Source of the DNA: Pseudomonas paralactis
GTDB lineage: Bacteria; Pseudomonadota; Gammaproteobacteria; Pseudomonadales; Pseudomonadaceae
Assembly (NCBI RefSeq): GCF_001439735.1
Contig: NZ_JYLN01000003.1
Coordinates: forward strand, 372,001 to 436,000
Length of the DNA stretch: 64,000 nucleotides
Direction of reading: 5' to 3'
The position numbers were made by a program, and so were the translations under genes. The notes under the pieces were generated by a model, which was not told the DNA's origin, did not search any database, and saw only the letters and a program-made list of their open reading frames with translations. Shown here one piece after another: positions 56,826 to 64,000 of this stretch; the stretch's first letter is position 1, and each line of letters begins with the position of its first letter.

Positions 56826-56894
56826 CCATCAGCCCGCTGTGCGCTTTCACGATTGATCCTTTTTTGGCTGCTTTTTATTACAGGCCCAGGTGTT

Positions 56895-58193
56895 ATGCCC
56901 GAATACGTTAATTGGCTTCGTCACGCTTCGCCCTACATCAACGCCCACCGCGACTGCACCTTTGTGGTCATGCTGCCCGGCGATGGTGTGGAGCATCCCA
57001 ACTTCGGCAATATCGTCCACGACCTGGTGCTGCTCCACAGCCTGGGTGTGCGGCTGGTGCTGGTGCACGGTTCGCGTCCGCAGATTGAAACCCGTCTTGA
57101 AGCACGCGGCCTGACCCCGGCCTACCACGAAGGCTTGCGCATCACCGATGCGGCGACGCTGGAGTGCGTGATCGACGCGGTCGGCCATCTGCGTATCGCC
57201 ATCGAAGCGCGCCTGTCCATGGACATGGCTTCATCGCCCATGCAGGGCTCACGCCTGCGCGTGGCCAGCGGCAACCTGGTGACGGCGCGGCCGATTGGTG
57301 TGCTTGAGGGTGTTGACTATCACCACACCGGCGAAGTCCGCCGGGTCGACCGCAAGGGCATCAACCGCCTGCTGGACGAGCGCTCTATCGTGCTGCTGTC
57401 GCCGCTGGGCTACTCGCCCACCGGTGAAATTTTCAACCTGGCCTGCGAAGACGTCGCCACCCGCGCCGCCATCGACCTGGGTGCCGACAAATTGCTGCTG
57501 TTTGGCGCCGATCCCGGTCTGATCGACGAAAACGGCCGTCTGGTGCGTGAGTTGCGTCCACAACAAGTGCCCGCTCACTTGCAGCGCTTGGGCAGCAACT
57601 ATCAGGCCGAGCTGCTCGATGCCGCTGCCGAAGCCTGTCGGGGTGGAGTAGGGCGTAGTCATATCGTCAGCTATGCCGAAGACGGCGCCTTGCTCACTGA
57701 GCTGTTTACCCGCGACGGCGGCGGAACGCTGGTGGCCCAGGAGCAATTCGAACTGGTACGCGAAGCGGCAATTGAAGACGTCGGCGGTTTGCTGGACCTG
57801 ATCAGCCCGCTGGAAGAGCAGGGCATTCTGGTGCGTCGTTCGCGGGAAGTGCTGGAGCGCGAGATTGAACAGTTCAGCGTGGTCGAGCGCGAAGGCATGA
57901 TCATCGCGTGCGCAGCGCTGTATCAGATCGCCGATTCGGATGCAGGGGAGCTGGCGTGCCTGGCGGTGAACCCGGAGTACCGTCACGGCGCGCGCGGCGA
58001 CGTGTTGCTTGAACGCATCCAGACCCGTGCGCGAGCACAGGGGTTGAAGACCTTGTTCGTGCTTACCACGCGCACGGCCCACTGGTTCCGTGAGCGCGGC
58101 TTTGTGCCAAGCAGCGTTGACCGCCTGCCGTCGGCGCGGGCGTCGCTGTACAACTATCAGCGTAACTCCAAGATCTTCGAAAAGGCCCTGTAA
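56895..58193 (+). CDS. argA: Amino-acid N-acetyltransferase (N-acetylglutamate synthase)
   Basis: The 432-residue enzyme makes N-acetylglutamate, the first step of arginine synthesis. It joins an amino-acid-kinase-like domain (HSLGVRLVLVHGSRPQIETRL, residues about 50-70) with a C-terminal GNAT domain (ELACLAVNPEYRHGARGDVLLERI). ATG 56895 gives the family start MPEYVNWLRHASPYINAHRDCTFV. The 133 bases before it hold a short leader ORF. Confidence 0.95.
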   Translation: MPEYVNWLRHASPYINAHRDCTFVVMLPGDGVEHPNFGNIVHDLVLLHSLGVRLVLVHGSRPQIETRLEARGLTPAYHEGLRITDAATLECVIDAVGHLRIAIEARLSMDMASSPMQGSRLRVASGNLVTARPIGVLEGVDYHHTGEVRRVDRKGINRLLDERSIVLLSPLGYSPTGEIFNLACEDVATRAAIDLGADKLLLFGADPGLIDENGRLVRELRPQQVPAHLQRLGSNYQAELLDAAAEACRGGVGRSHIVSYAEDGALLTELFTRDGGGTLVAQEQFELVREAAIEDVGGLLDLISPLEEQGILVRRSREVLEREIEQFSVVEREGMIIACAALYQIADSDAGELACLAVNPEYRHGARGDVLLERIQTRARAQGLKTLFVLTTRTAHWFRERGFVPSSVDRLPSARASLYNYQRNSKIFEKAL

Positions 58194-58208
58194 AAGAGTA
58201 CGGCTCTG

Positions 58209-58294
58209 TGTGGGAGCTGGCTTGCCTGCGATAGCAGCGCCTCGGTTTATCTGAACGACCGAGTTGCTGGCATCGCAGGCAAGCCAGCTCCCAC
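58209..58294. repeat. REP pair
   Basis: Arms GTGGGAGCTGGCTTGCCTGCGAT and ATCGCAGGCAAGCCAGCTCCCAC lie between convergent argA and tauA. Confidence 0.9.
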
Positions 58295-58306
58295 CGAAGA
58301 CTGTAT

Positions 58307-59293
58307 TTATTGTGTGATGAATTTGTCGGTCACATAGGCCGAATAATCCGGCAGCACCGTCTCCACCTTCCCCTGTTCTTTCAAGAACTTCGCCGTCTCA
58401 CCAATCGCCTTCGCCGTGCCGCCCTTGAGCAACGCAGCGGTTTGCTGTGCCTGTGCATCCGGAAACGTCGTACCGGCCAACAGTTCCGGAATGTCGTCGG
58501 CATTTGAACCTGTCAATTTGGCGATTTTCTGCACCGGTTCCGAGCCCACCGTCCAGCTGTCTTTGTGGGCGGCATAGTCGGCAAAGGCATCCAGGGTGAC
58601 CTTGGCGAACTTGGCCACCACGTCAGGATGTGTTTGCGCAAAATCCTTGCGCGCCACCCACACCTCAAACGTCGGCGCGCCCCATTGGCCCACCTGCGCC
58701 GCGTCTGTGAGGGTTTTGCCGGTCTTGCGGATTTCGCCCAGGGCTGGCGACCACACAAAAGCTCCATCAATATCGCCGCGTTTCCACGCAGCGGCGATTT
58801 CGGCCGGTTGCAGGTTCACCACCTTGACTTGCCGGGTGTCGAGCCCCCAGTGCTTCAGCGCACCGAGCAGGCTGTAATGAGAGGTCGAGACGAACGGTGT
58901 GGCGATGGTTTTGCCGATCAAGTCTTCGGGTTTATCGATGCCGCTGCCGTTACGCACCACCAGGGCTTCAGAAGCGTTGATCTGTGCCGATACGATAAAC
59001 GCCACGATTGGCAGGTTGCGGGACGCCGCTGCGGCGAGCGGGCTGGAACCCAGGTTACCGATCTGCACATCGCCTGAGGCAATGGCCGTGACCACTTCCG
59101 GGCCACTGTTGAACCGGCGCCAATTGATCTTTTCGCCGATCGCCTTCTCGTACAGGCCTTCGGCCTGGGGGACTTTGCTGGGATCGATGCCAGTCTGGTA
59201 GCCGACCGTCAAATCCGCCGCGCTGACACCAAAAGAAAGTAATGCCGATACAAAAACTGTAACAAATTGACGGGAGGATGTGCGTTTGGCCAT
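58307..59293 (-). CDS. tauA: Taurine ABC transporter periplasmic binding protein
   Basis: The 328-residue protein has a signal peptide (TVFVSALLSFGVSA) and the TauA pattern: LTVGYQTGIDPSKVPQAEGLYEKAIG and NSGPEVVTAIASGDVQIGNLGSSPLAAAASR. It binds taurine for the TauABC importer. No tauB, tauC or tauD is downstream (argA follows, convergent), so this is an orphan or second copy. It lies in a sulfur-starvation region. Confidence 0.9.
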   Translation of the reverse strand: MAKRTSSRQFVTVFVSALLSFGVSAADLTVGYQTGIDPSKVPQAEGLYEKAIGEKINWRRFNSGPEVVTAIASGDVQIGNLGSSPLAAAASRNLPIVAFIVSAQINASEALVVRNGSGIDKPEDLIGKTIATPFVSTSHYSLLGALKHWGLDTRQVKVVNLQPAEIAAAWKRGDIDGAFVWSPALGEIRKTGKTLTDAAQVGQWGAPTFEVWVARKDFAQTHPDVVAKFAKVTLDAFADYAAHKDSWTVGSEPVQKIAKLTGSNADDIPELLAGTTFPDAQAQQTAALLKGGTAKAIGETAKFLKEQGKVETVLPDYSAYVTDKFITQ

Positions 59294-59663
59294 GATGGCG
59301 TCGCCTTTTTGATCGTGAGTGACGTATGCAACCGTACGGGCACACTAATCGATCTAAAAAAGCACTGGTAAATACCCTTTAGGAATTAGCTTATGGAGCG
59401 GTTCGTCTTAGTCGACAAGCCCGCTTCACGCATCTGCTTATTCCCGAATAGTATGAAAAAGAATGAAACAATTCTTTTTGGGTGTATGAAAAACTCATTA
59501 CCCTGCAGGGACCAAATCAACTGCGATTAGACGAAGGTAGTAGACACACAAGGTTACGATTGACTTGCTAGTCACTATCTGGCGCTAATCGCGCATCTGT
59601 GGATCCAGGGCGTCAGACCCGGGACCAAAGAAATACAAAAATTAGAAATGAGAGGAGCGGTAC
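59294..59663. promoter_or_regulatory. Divergent regulatory region, tauA / porin
   Basis: No gene lies in these 370 bases. A perfect 9-base inverted repeat AAAAAGAAT (59456-59464) / ATTCTTTTT (59471-59479) with a 6-base centre could be an operator, or a small terminator. The porin has GAGGAGCGG 6-11 bases before its ATG. Confidence 0.4.
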
Positions 59664-61007
59664 ATGAAGAAGTCCACCTTGGCTGTGGCTGTAGCTTTGG
59701 GCGCAATCGCCCAGCAAGCAGGCGCTGCCGGTTTCATCGAAGACAGCAAGGCCACACTGGGCCTGCGTAACTTCTACATCAACACCGATAACCGCGAAGG
59801 CACGGCCAATCCGAGCCGTAACGAAGAATGGGGCCAAGGCTTCGATCTGCGTTTCATCTCCGGTTACACCCAAGGCACCGTTGGCTTCGGTCTTGACGCT
59901 ATCGGCCTGCTGGGTGTTCGCCTGGATTCCGGCGGCGGCACCAACGGCGCGACTGCCAGCTCGTATGGCGGCACCGTCTTCCCGAGCAAGTCCAATGGCG
60001 AAGCCGTTGATAACTACTCCAGCCTGGGCCTGACCGCCAAAGCCAAGATCTCCCAGACCGAATTGAAGCTGGGTACCTTGCAGCCCAAGCTGCCGGTCAT
60101 CGTGACCAACGATGGTCGTATGCTGCCGCAAACCTTCCAGGGTGGTCAGATCACCTCCAGCGACATCAAGGACCTGACCCTGGTTGCCGGCCAGATCGAA
60201 AAAGCCAAGGGCCGTAACTCCAGCAACAACGAAAGCCTGTCCATCTCCGGCGCCAACAGCCGCGGCGCGAACTGGCGTTCGAGCAACAAGTTCTACTACG
60301 CCGGTGGCGACTACAAGATCACCAAGGATCTGACCGCTCAGTACTACTACGGCAACCTGGAAGATTTCTACAAGCAACACTTCCTGGGCCTGACCCACAA
60401 CTGGGCTATCGGTCCTGGCGTGCTGAAGTCTGATCTGCGTTACTTCAACAGCTCCGACGATGGTAACAACGGCAACCAGTCCGCCTACTTCTCCACAGGC
60501 AACTACGGTGGCGTCAACTCCGGTCGTGGCAAAGTCGACAACAACCTGTACAGCGGCCTGTTCCTGTACTCGGTTGCCGGCCACACCTTCGGTGGCGGTT
60601 ACCAGGTCAGCAACGGCAGCAGCGACTTCCCTTGGCTGAACCAGGGTGACGGCTCGTCGGCTTACATCACCACCGACATGCAGATCCAGAAGTTCGCCCG
60701 TGCCGGCGAGCGTACCTGGCAAGCTCGCTACTCCTACGACTTCGCCAAGGTGGGTGTACCTGGTCTGACCGCTGGTGTGGTTTACCTGAAGGGTGACCAT
60801 ATCGACACCGTCTCCAGCAACCGTACCGAGTTCACCGGCCAGTCCGAGTGGGAACGTGACATCACTGTTGCCTACGTCGTACCGGAAGGTCCGCTGAAAA
60901 ACGTCGGCGTGGCGTGGAAAAACGCTATGTGGCGCAGCGATATCGCCAGCGCGCGTAACCAGGACGAAAACCGCTTGATCGTCAGCTACTCGATCCCGCT
61001 GTTGTAA
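59664..61007 (+). CDS. OprD-family outer-membrane porin
   Basis: The 447-residue porin starts with a signal peptide (LAVAVALGAIAQQAGA) and FIEDSKATLGLRNFY, the OprD-family N-terminus. It continues with alternating beta-strands and ends with a C-terminal strand (RLIVSYSIPLL). The OprD family admits small amino acids, organic acids and related solutes. Its place among sulfur-scavenging genes suggests a sulfonate or related substrate, but this is inferred. A strong terminator follows. Confidence 0.93.
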   Translation: MKKSTLAVAVALGAIAQQAGAAGFIEDSKATLGLRNFYINTDNREGTANPSRNEEWGQGFDLRFISGYTQGTVGFGLDAIGLLGVRLDSGGGTNGATASSYGGTVFPSKSNGEAVDNYSSLGLTAKAKISQTELKLGTLQPKLPVIVTNDGRMLPQTFQGGQITSSDIKDLTLVAGQIEKAKGRNSSNNESLSISGANSRGANWRSSNKFYYAGGDYKITKDLTAQYYYGNLEDFYKQHFLGLTHNWAIGPGVLKSDLRYFNSSDDGNNGNQSAYFSTGNYGGVNSGRGKVDNNLYSGLFLYSVAGHTFGGGYQVSNGSSDFPWLNQGDGSSAYITTDMQIQKFARAGERTWQARYSYDFAKVGVPGLTAGVVYLKGDHIDTVSSNRTEFTGQSEWERDITVAYVVPEGPLKNVGVAWKNAMWRSDIASARNQDENRLIVSYSIPLL

Positions 61008-61017
61008 GACTGTAAAA

Positions 61018-61056
61018 CCTTGCCCGGCGCAATGCCGGGCAAGGTGTGTTGCTTTT
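61018..61056 (+). terminator. Rho-independent terminator of the porin gene
   Basis: CCTTGCCCGGC (61018-61028) pairs with GCCGGGCAAGG (61034-61044) around a 5-base loop, with a T run at 61053-61057. Confidence 0.88.
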
Positions 61057-61190
61057 TCAAGTCGGGCTCAACCCCCGCAAGCCCTTCCTGAACCCCTCTT
61101 TGTTACAGCGACTCAAGGCCTTCTCGAACCTTGAAAACAATGTTGATCGTCGCGTGTGGCCAAGTCCAATGAACACATTTTTAATATTCC

Positions 61191-61222
61191 TTTATCGTCT
61201 AGATAAATCGATATTTATTCTT
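61191..61222 (+). promoter_or_regulatory. AT-rich palindrome upstream of lsfA
   Basis: TTTATC (61191-61196) and GATAAA (61202-61207) form a 6-base inverted repeat with a 5-base centre, followed by TCGATATTTATTC. It sits about 75 bases before lsfA. A regulator of sulfur starvation such as CysB could bind; unproven. Confidence 0.4.
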
Positions 61223-61282
61223 TTTAAATAATTTCAAATCCATGCACAGTGGGCTCCATAAGCACTCATCAGGAGCCACATC

Positions 61283-61921
61283 ATGAGCCTAAGACTGGGC
61301 GACATCGCCCCCGACTTCGAACAGGATTCCAGCGCCGGCAAGATTCGTTTCCACGAATGGCTGGGCGACAGCTGGGGTGTACTGTTTTCTCATCCGGCGG
61401 ACTTCACCCCGGTGTGCACCACCGAGCTGGGTTTCACCGCCAAGCTCAAGGACGAATTCGCCAAGCGTGGCGTCAAGGCCATCGCCCTGTCGGTAGACCC
61501 GGTGGACTCGCATCACAAGTGGATCGAAGACATCAACGAGACCCAGAACACCGTGGTCAACTTCCCGATCCTGGCCGACGCCGACCGCAAGGTCTCGGAC
61601 CTCTACGACCTGATCCATCCCAACGCCAGTGACACCCTCACCGTGCGCTCCTTGTTCGTAATCGACCCGAACAAGAAGATCCGCCTGACCATCACCTACC
61701 CGGCCAGCACCGGGCGCAACTTCCATGAAATCCTGCGGGTGATCGACTCGCTGCAACTGACCGACAACCACAAGGTGGCGACGCCGGCCAACTGGCAGGA
61801 TGGGGATGAAGTGGTAATCGTGCCGTCGCTCAAGGACGAGGAAGAGATCAAGAAACGCTTTCCCAAGGGCTATCGCGCGGTGAAGCCGTACCTGCGCCTT
61901 ACGCCACAACCCAATCGTTAA
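61283..61921 (+). CDS. lsfA: 1-Cys peroxiredoxin LsfA
   Basis: The 212-residue Prx6-type peroxiredoxin has the peroxidatic cysteine in ADFTPVCTTE (C45) and no other cysteine, so it needs an outside reductant. It removes peroxides. In Pseudomonas putida lsfA is induced in sulfate-limited cells, and here it lies next to ssuE-ssuA, matching that context. A terminator follows. Confidence 0.95.
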   Translation: MSLRLGDIAPDFEQDSSAGKIRFHEWLGDSWGVLFSHPADFTPVCTTELGFTAKLKDEFAKRGVKAIALSVDPVDSHHKWIEDINETQNTVVNFPILADADRKVSDLYDLIHPNASDTLTVRSLFVIDPNKKIRLTITYPASTGRNFHEILRVIDSLQLTDNHKVATPANWQDGDEVVIVPSLKDEEEIKKRFPKGYRAVKPYLRLTPQPNR

Positions 61922-61930
61922 GGCGGATAT

Positions 61931-62004
61931 CGCCATCGCGGGCAAGCCCGGCTCCCACAGTTGACCGCATTCCCCAGTGGGAGCCGGGCTTGCCCGCGAT
62001 GGCG
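61931..62004. repeat. REP pair
   Basis: CGCCATCGCGGGCAAGCCCG and its inverted partner with GGGCTTGCCCGCGATGGCG lie downstream of lsfA. Confidence 0.92.
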
Positions 62005-62061
62005 GCCTCATGAACAGCAAAGGCATCAAGTTGCAAACCGTCTCACACAGCAGGGGTTTTC

Positions 62062-62086
62062 AGGCCGTTTTCACGGCCTTTTTTTT
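62062..62086 (+). terminator. Rho-independent terminator downstream of lsfA
   Basis: AGGCCGT and ACGGCCT pair around a TTTC loop and are followed by eight T residues, separating lsfA from the ssu operon. Confidence 0.9.
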
Positions 62087-62142
62087 CGCCTGGGGGTTGG
62101 TGAAGTGCTTATGTGTTTATGGAATAAACAAATGAATAAATA

Positions 62143-62164
62143 AGATTTATAGATATATAAATCT
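62143..62164 (+). promoter_or_regulatory. Perfect AT-rich palindrome upstream of ssuE
   Basis: AGATTTATA (62143-62151) and TATAAATCT (62156-62164) are a perfect 9-base inverted repeat around GATA, about 76 bases before the ssuE ATG. It could be a regulator site for the sulfonate operon. Confidence 0.45.
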
Positions 62165-62239
62165 ACTGCTAAGGTCTGTTCCATCTTGGCGCCATCGCCG
62201 CACAGCGAACCGCCGACACTTGCTCAAGGAATTACCTAC

Positions 62240-62833
62240 ATGCTGGTCGTAACACTTGGAGGCAGCCCCAGCCAGCGTTCGCGCTCCGGGGTGTTGCTGG
62301 ATAAAACCCGTCAGTGGCTGCAACAGCAGGGCGTGGAAGTGGTGAGTTACCAGATACGCGACTTCCCGGCTGAAGACTTGCTGCACGCACGGTTCGACAG
62401 CCCCAAGGTCATCGACCTGCTGCAACAGGTGGCCAATGCCGATGGCCTGGTGATCGCCACTCCGGTATACAAAGCATCGTTCTCCGGCGCGCTGAAAACC
62501 GTACTGGACCTGCTGCCCGAACGCGCCCTGGCCCATAAGGTGGTATTGCCGATGGCTACCGGCGGCAGCATCGCCCACATGCTGGCGGTGGACTACGCCT
62601 TGAAGCCGGTGCTGTCTGCCCTCAAAGCCCAGGAACTGCTCCACGGCATTTTCGCCGAAGACAGCCAGATCGCTTATGGCGAAGGCAGTGCCCAGGCGCA
62701 GTTGGTGCCGGTGCTTGAGAAACGCCTGCACGAAGCCCTGGAGCAGCTCTACAGCGCCATGGCCCGACGCCCGAAACCGCTGGACCCGGATGTATTGAAT
62801 GAACGTTTGTTGAGTGCTCGCTGGAGCATCTGA
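62240..62833 (+). CDS. ssuE: NADPH-dependent FMN reductase SsuE
   Basis: The 197-residue flavodoxin-like reductase has [16 protein letters not shown] near the N-terminus and [21 protein letters not shown]. It supplies reduced FMN to the alkanesulfonate monooxygenase SsuD. ATG 62240 is the family start; the frame opens at 62186. First gene of ssuE-ssuA-ssuD. Confidence 0.95.
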   Translation: MLVVTLGGSPSQRSRSGVLLDKTRQWLQQQGVEVVSYQIRDFPAEDLLHARFDSPKVIDLLQQVANADGLVIATPVYKASFSGALKTVLDLLPERALAHKVVLPMATGGSIAHMLAVDYALKPVLSALKAQELLHGIFAEDSQIAYGEGSAQAQLVPVLEKRLHEALEQLYSAMARRPKPLDPDVLNERLLSARWSI

Positions 62834-62929
62834 GCCTTACCCGCAAATCGAGAAGCACTCACCTTACTCAGCCGCCAACGGCCAAGCAGGTGCAGCCAAA
62901 ACCCTAATCGCAACTATGGAGAGAGCGCC

Positions 62930-63898
62930 ATGCGCACTGTCATCTTGCGTCGTGGTCTGGTCGCACTGTTTGCTGCGGCTGTGTCCTTCGGCGCCATTGT
63001 TCAAGCCCAAGCCGCCGAGACGCTGCGGATCGGTTATCAAAAATACGGCACCCTGGTGCTGCTCAAAGCCAAAGGCACGCTGGAAAAACGCCTGGCCGCC
63101 CAGGGCGTGCAGGTGCAGTGGACCGAGTTCCCGGGGGGCCCGCAATTGCTTGAGGGCCTGAATGTCGGCTCCGTCGACTTTGGCGTCACCGGTGAAACCC
63201 CGCCGGTGTTTGCCCAGGCGGCTGGCGCGGATCTGCTTTACGTCGCCTACGAACCGCCAGCGCCCACCAGTGAAGCGATCCTGGTGCCCAAGGACTCGCC
63301 GATCAAATCGGTGGCTGAGCTCAAAGGCAAAAAGATCGTGCTCAACAAAGGCTCCAACGTGCATTACCTGCTGGTGCGTGCGCTGGAAGATGCTGGCCTC
63401 AACTACACCGACGTGAAAACCGTATTCCTGCCGCCTGCCGATGCGCGTGCCGCCTTCGAGCGCGGCAGCGTGGATGCCTGGGTGATCTGGGACCCGTACC
63501 AGGCCGCCGCCGAGAAACAATTGCAAGCGCGCACCCTGCGCGACGGCACCGGCATTGCCGACAACCACCAGTTCTACCTGGCCACCAAACCCTACGCCGA
63601 ACAGCACCCTGAAGTGATCAGAGCGCTGGTAGAAGAAGTGCGCGCGGTGGGCGAGTGGTCCAAGGCCAACCCGCAGGAAGTCACCGAACAAGTGGCGCCA
63701 CTGCTGGGCTTGCCTGCCGATATCACCCTGACCTCGGTAAAACGCCAAGGCTACGGTGCGCTGTTCCTGACCCCGGAAGTGGTCGCCGCCCAACAGAAAA
63801 TCGCCGACAGCTTCTACCAGCTCAAATTGATCCCCAAACCCTTGAGCATCAAGGACGTGATCTGGACGCCACCCGCCGCGGTTGCCAAAGCGCCGTAA
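62930..63898 (+). CDS. ssuA: Sulfonate ABC transporter periplasmic binding protein SsuA
   Basis: The 322-residue protein has a signal peptide ([16 protein letters not shown]) and the SsuA pattern [69 protein letters not shown]. It binds alkanesulfonates for import. Confidence 0.95.
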   Translation: MRTVILRRGLVALFAAAVSFGAIVQAQAAETLRIGYQKYGTLVLLKAKGTLEKRLAAQGVQVQWTEFPGGPQLLEGLNVGSVDFGVTGETPPVFAQAAGADLLYVAYEPPAPTSEAILVPKDSPIKSVAELKGKKIVLNKGSNVHYLLVRALEDAGLNYTDVKTVFLPPADARAAFERGSVDAWVIWDPYQAAAEKQLQARTLRDGTGIADNHQFYLATKPYAEQHPEVIRALVEEVRAVGEWSKANPQEVTEQVAPLLGLPADITLTSVKRQGYGALFLTPEVVAAQQKIADSFYQLKLIPKPLSIKDVIWTPPAAVAKAP

Positions 63899-63923
63899 CT
63901 CGATTTCTTCAGGAGACAACTCC

Positions 63924-64000
63924 ATGAGCCTTAATATTTTCTGGTTCCTGCCTACCCACGGCGACGGCCATTACCTGGGCACCGCTGAAGGCGCTCGCGC
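63924..64000 (+). CDS. ssuD: Alkanesulfonate monooxygenase SsuD, N-terminal part
   Basis: The window ends 25 codons into this gene. It reads [20 protein letters not shown], the start of the FMNH2-dependent enzyme that releases sulfite from alkanesulfonates. AGGAGA lies 6 bases before the ATG, and it follows ssuA in the usual order. Confidence 0.93.
   Translation, partial: MSLNIFWFLPTHGDGHYLGTAEGAR

Overview
The window is a stretch of chromosome from a fluorescent-group Pseudomonas. Gene order follows the conserved Pseudomonas core backbone hemB-ppk-ppx ... trxA-rho-ubiD ... glpT ... ABC/HlyD-EVE-5-FCL-6S-zapA-pepP-ubiH ... gcvT-gcvH ... qmcA ... argE-argA. GC content is high, and most convergent intergenic gaps carry the paired REP palindromes (GTGGGAGC.GGCTTGC type) typical of this group. 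No tRNA, rRNA, prophage or CRISPR array was seen.

Layout: 1-8.8 kb holds the end of an FTR1-type iron permease, a DUF188 protein, ElbB, a sterol desaturase-like protein, DedA, then hemB-ppk behind a good Pho box, with ppx facing them. 8.8-17.6 kb is accessory: a four-gene chaperone-usher fimbrial operon with an unusual leader, and an amino-acid ABC importer with a divergent FadR-type regulator. 17.6-28.2 kb returns to core genes (trxA, rho, ubiD, an iron-sulfur flavin reductase, glpT with a GlpR-like operator, a quinone oxidoreductase, a FliL-like protein). It is interrupted at 23.0-24.3 kb by a lone TnpB gene with a candidate guide-RNA end.

28.2-31.6 kb is a visibly AT-richer island: an HNH restriction endonuclease convergent with a HARE-HTH / DNA adenine methylase pair, followed by a junction between a broken EVE-domain gene and a 3' fragment of the FliL-like gene. 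Intact copies of both genes flank the segment (27.8 and 36.5 kb). This looks like the scar of a duplication or recombination that carried the restriction-modification genes. 31.6-43.2 kb has a three-part ABC exporter, the EVE protein, a 48-residue membrane protein, 5-formyl-THF cyclo-ligase, 6S RNA, zapA with its coiled-coil partner, and ygfB-pepP-ubiH-ubiI. 43.4-49.1 kb has an iron(III) ABC binding protein and permease without an ATPase gene, gcvT-gcvH without gcvP, and a PLP sugar aminotransferase.

49.4-58.2 kb has DUF2388, NfeD-QmcA, an orphan GspE-like ATPase, an ACT-like small protein divergent from an Lrp regulator, a CYTH-CHAD protein, and argE and argA. A tiny Arg-ending leader ORF lies in front of argA. 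58.3-64 kb is a sulfur-scavenging region: an orphan tauA, an OprD-family porin, the 1-Cys peroxiredoxin lsfA, and ssuE-ssuA-ssuD (cut off by the window end), with AT-rich palindromes in front of lsfA and ssuE.

All identifications rest on reading the translated sequence and on remembered family features and synteny. No search was run. Start codons were chosen from ribosome-binding sites and family N-termini.
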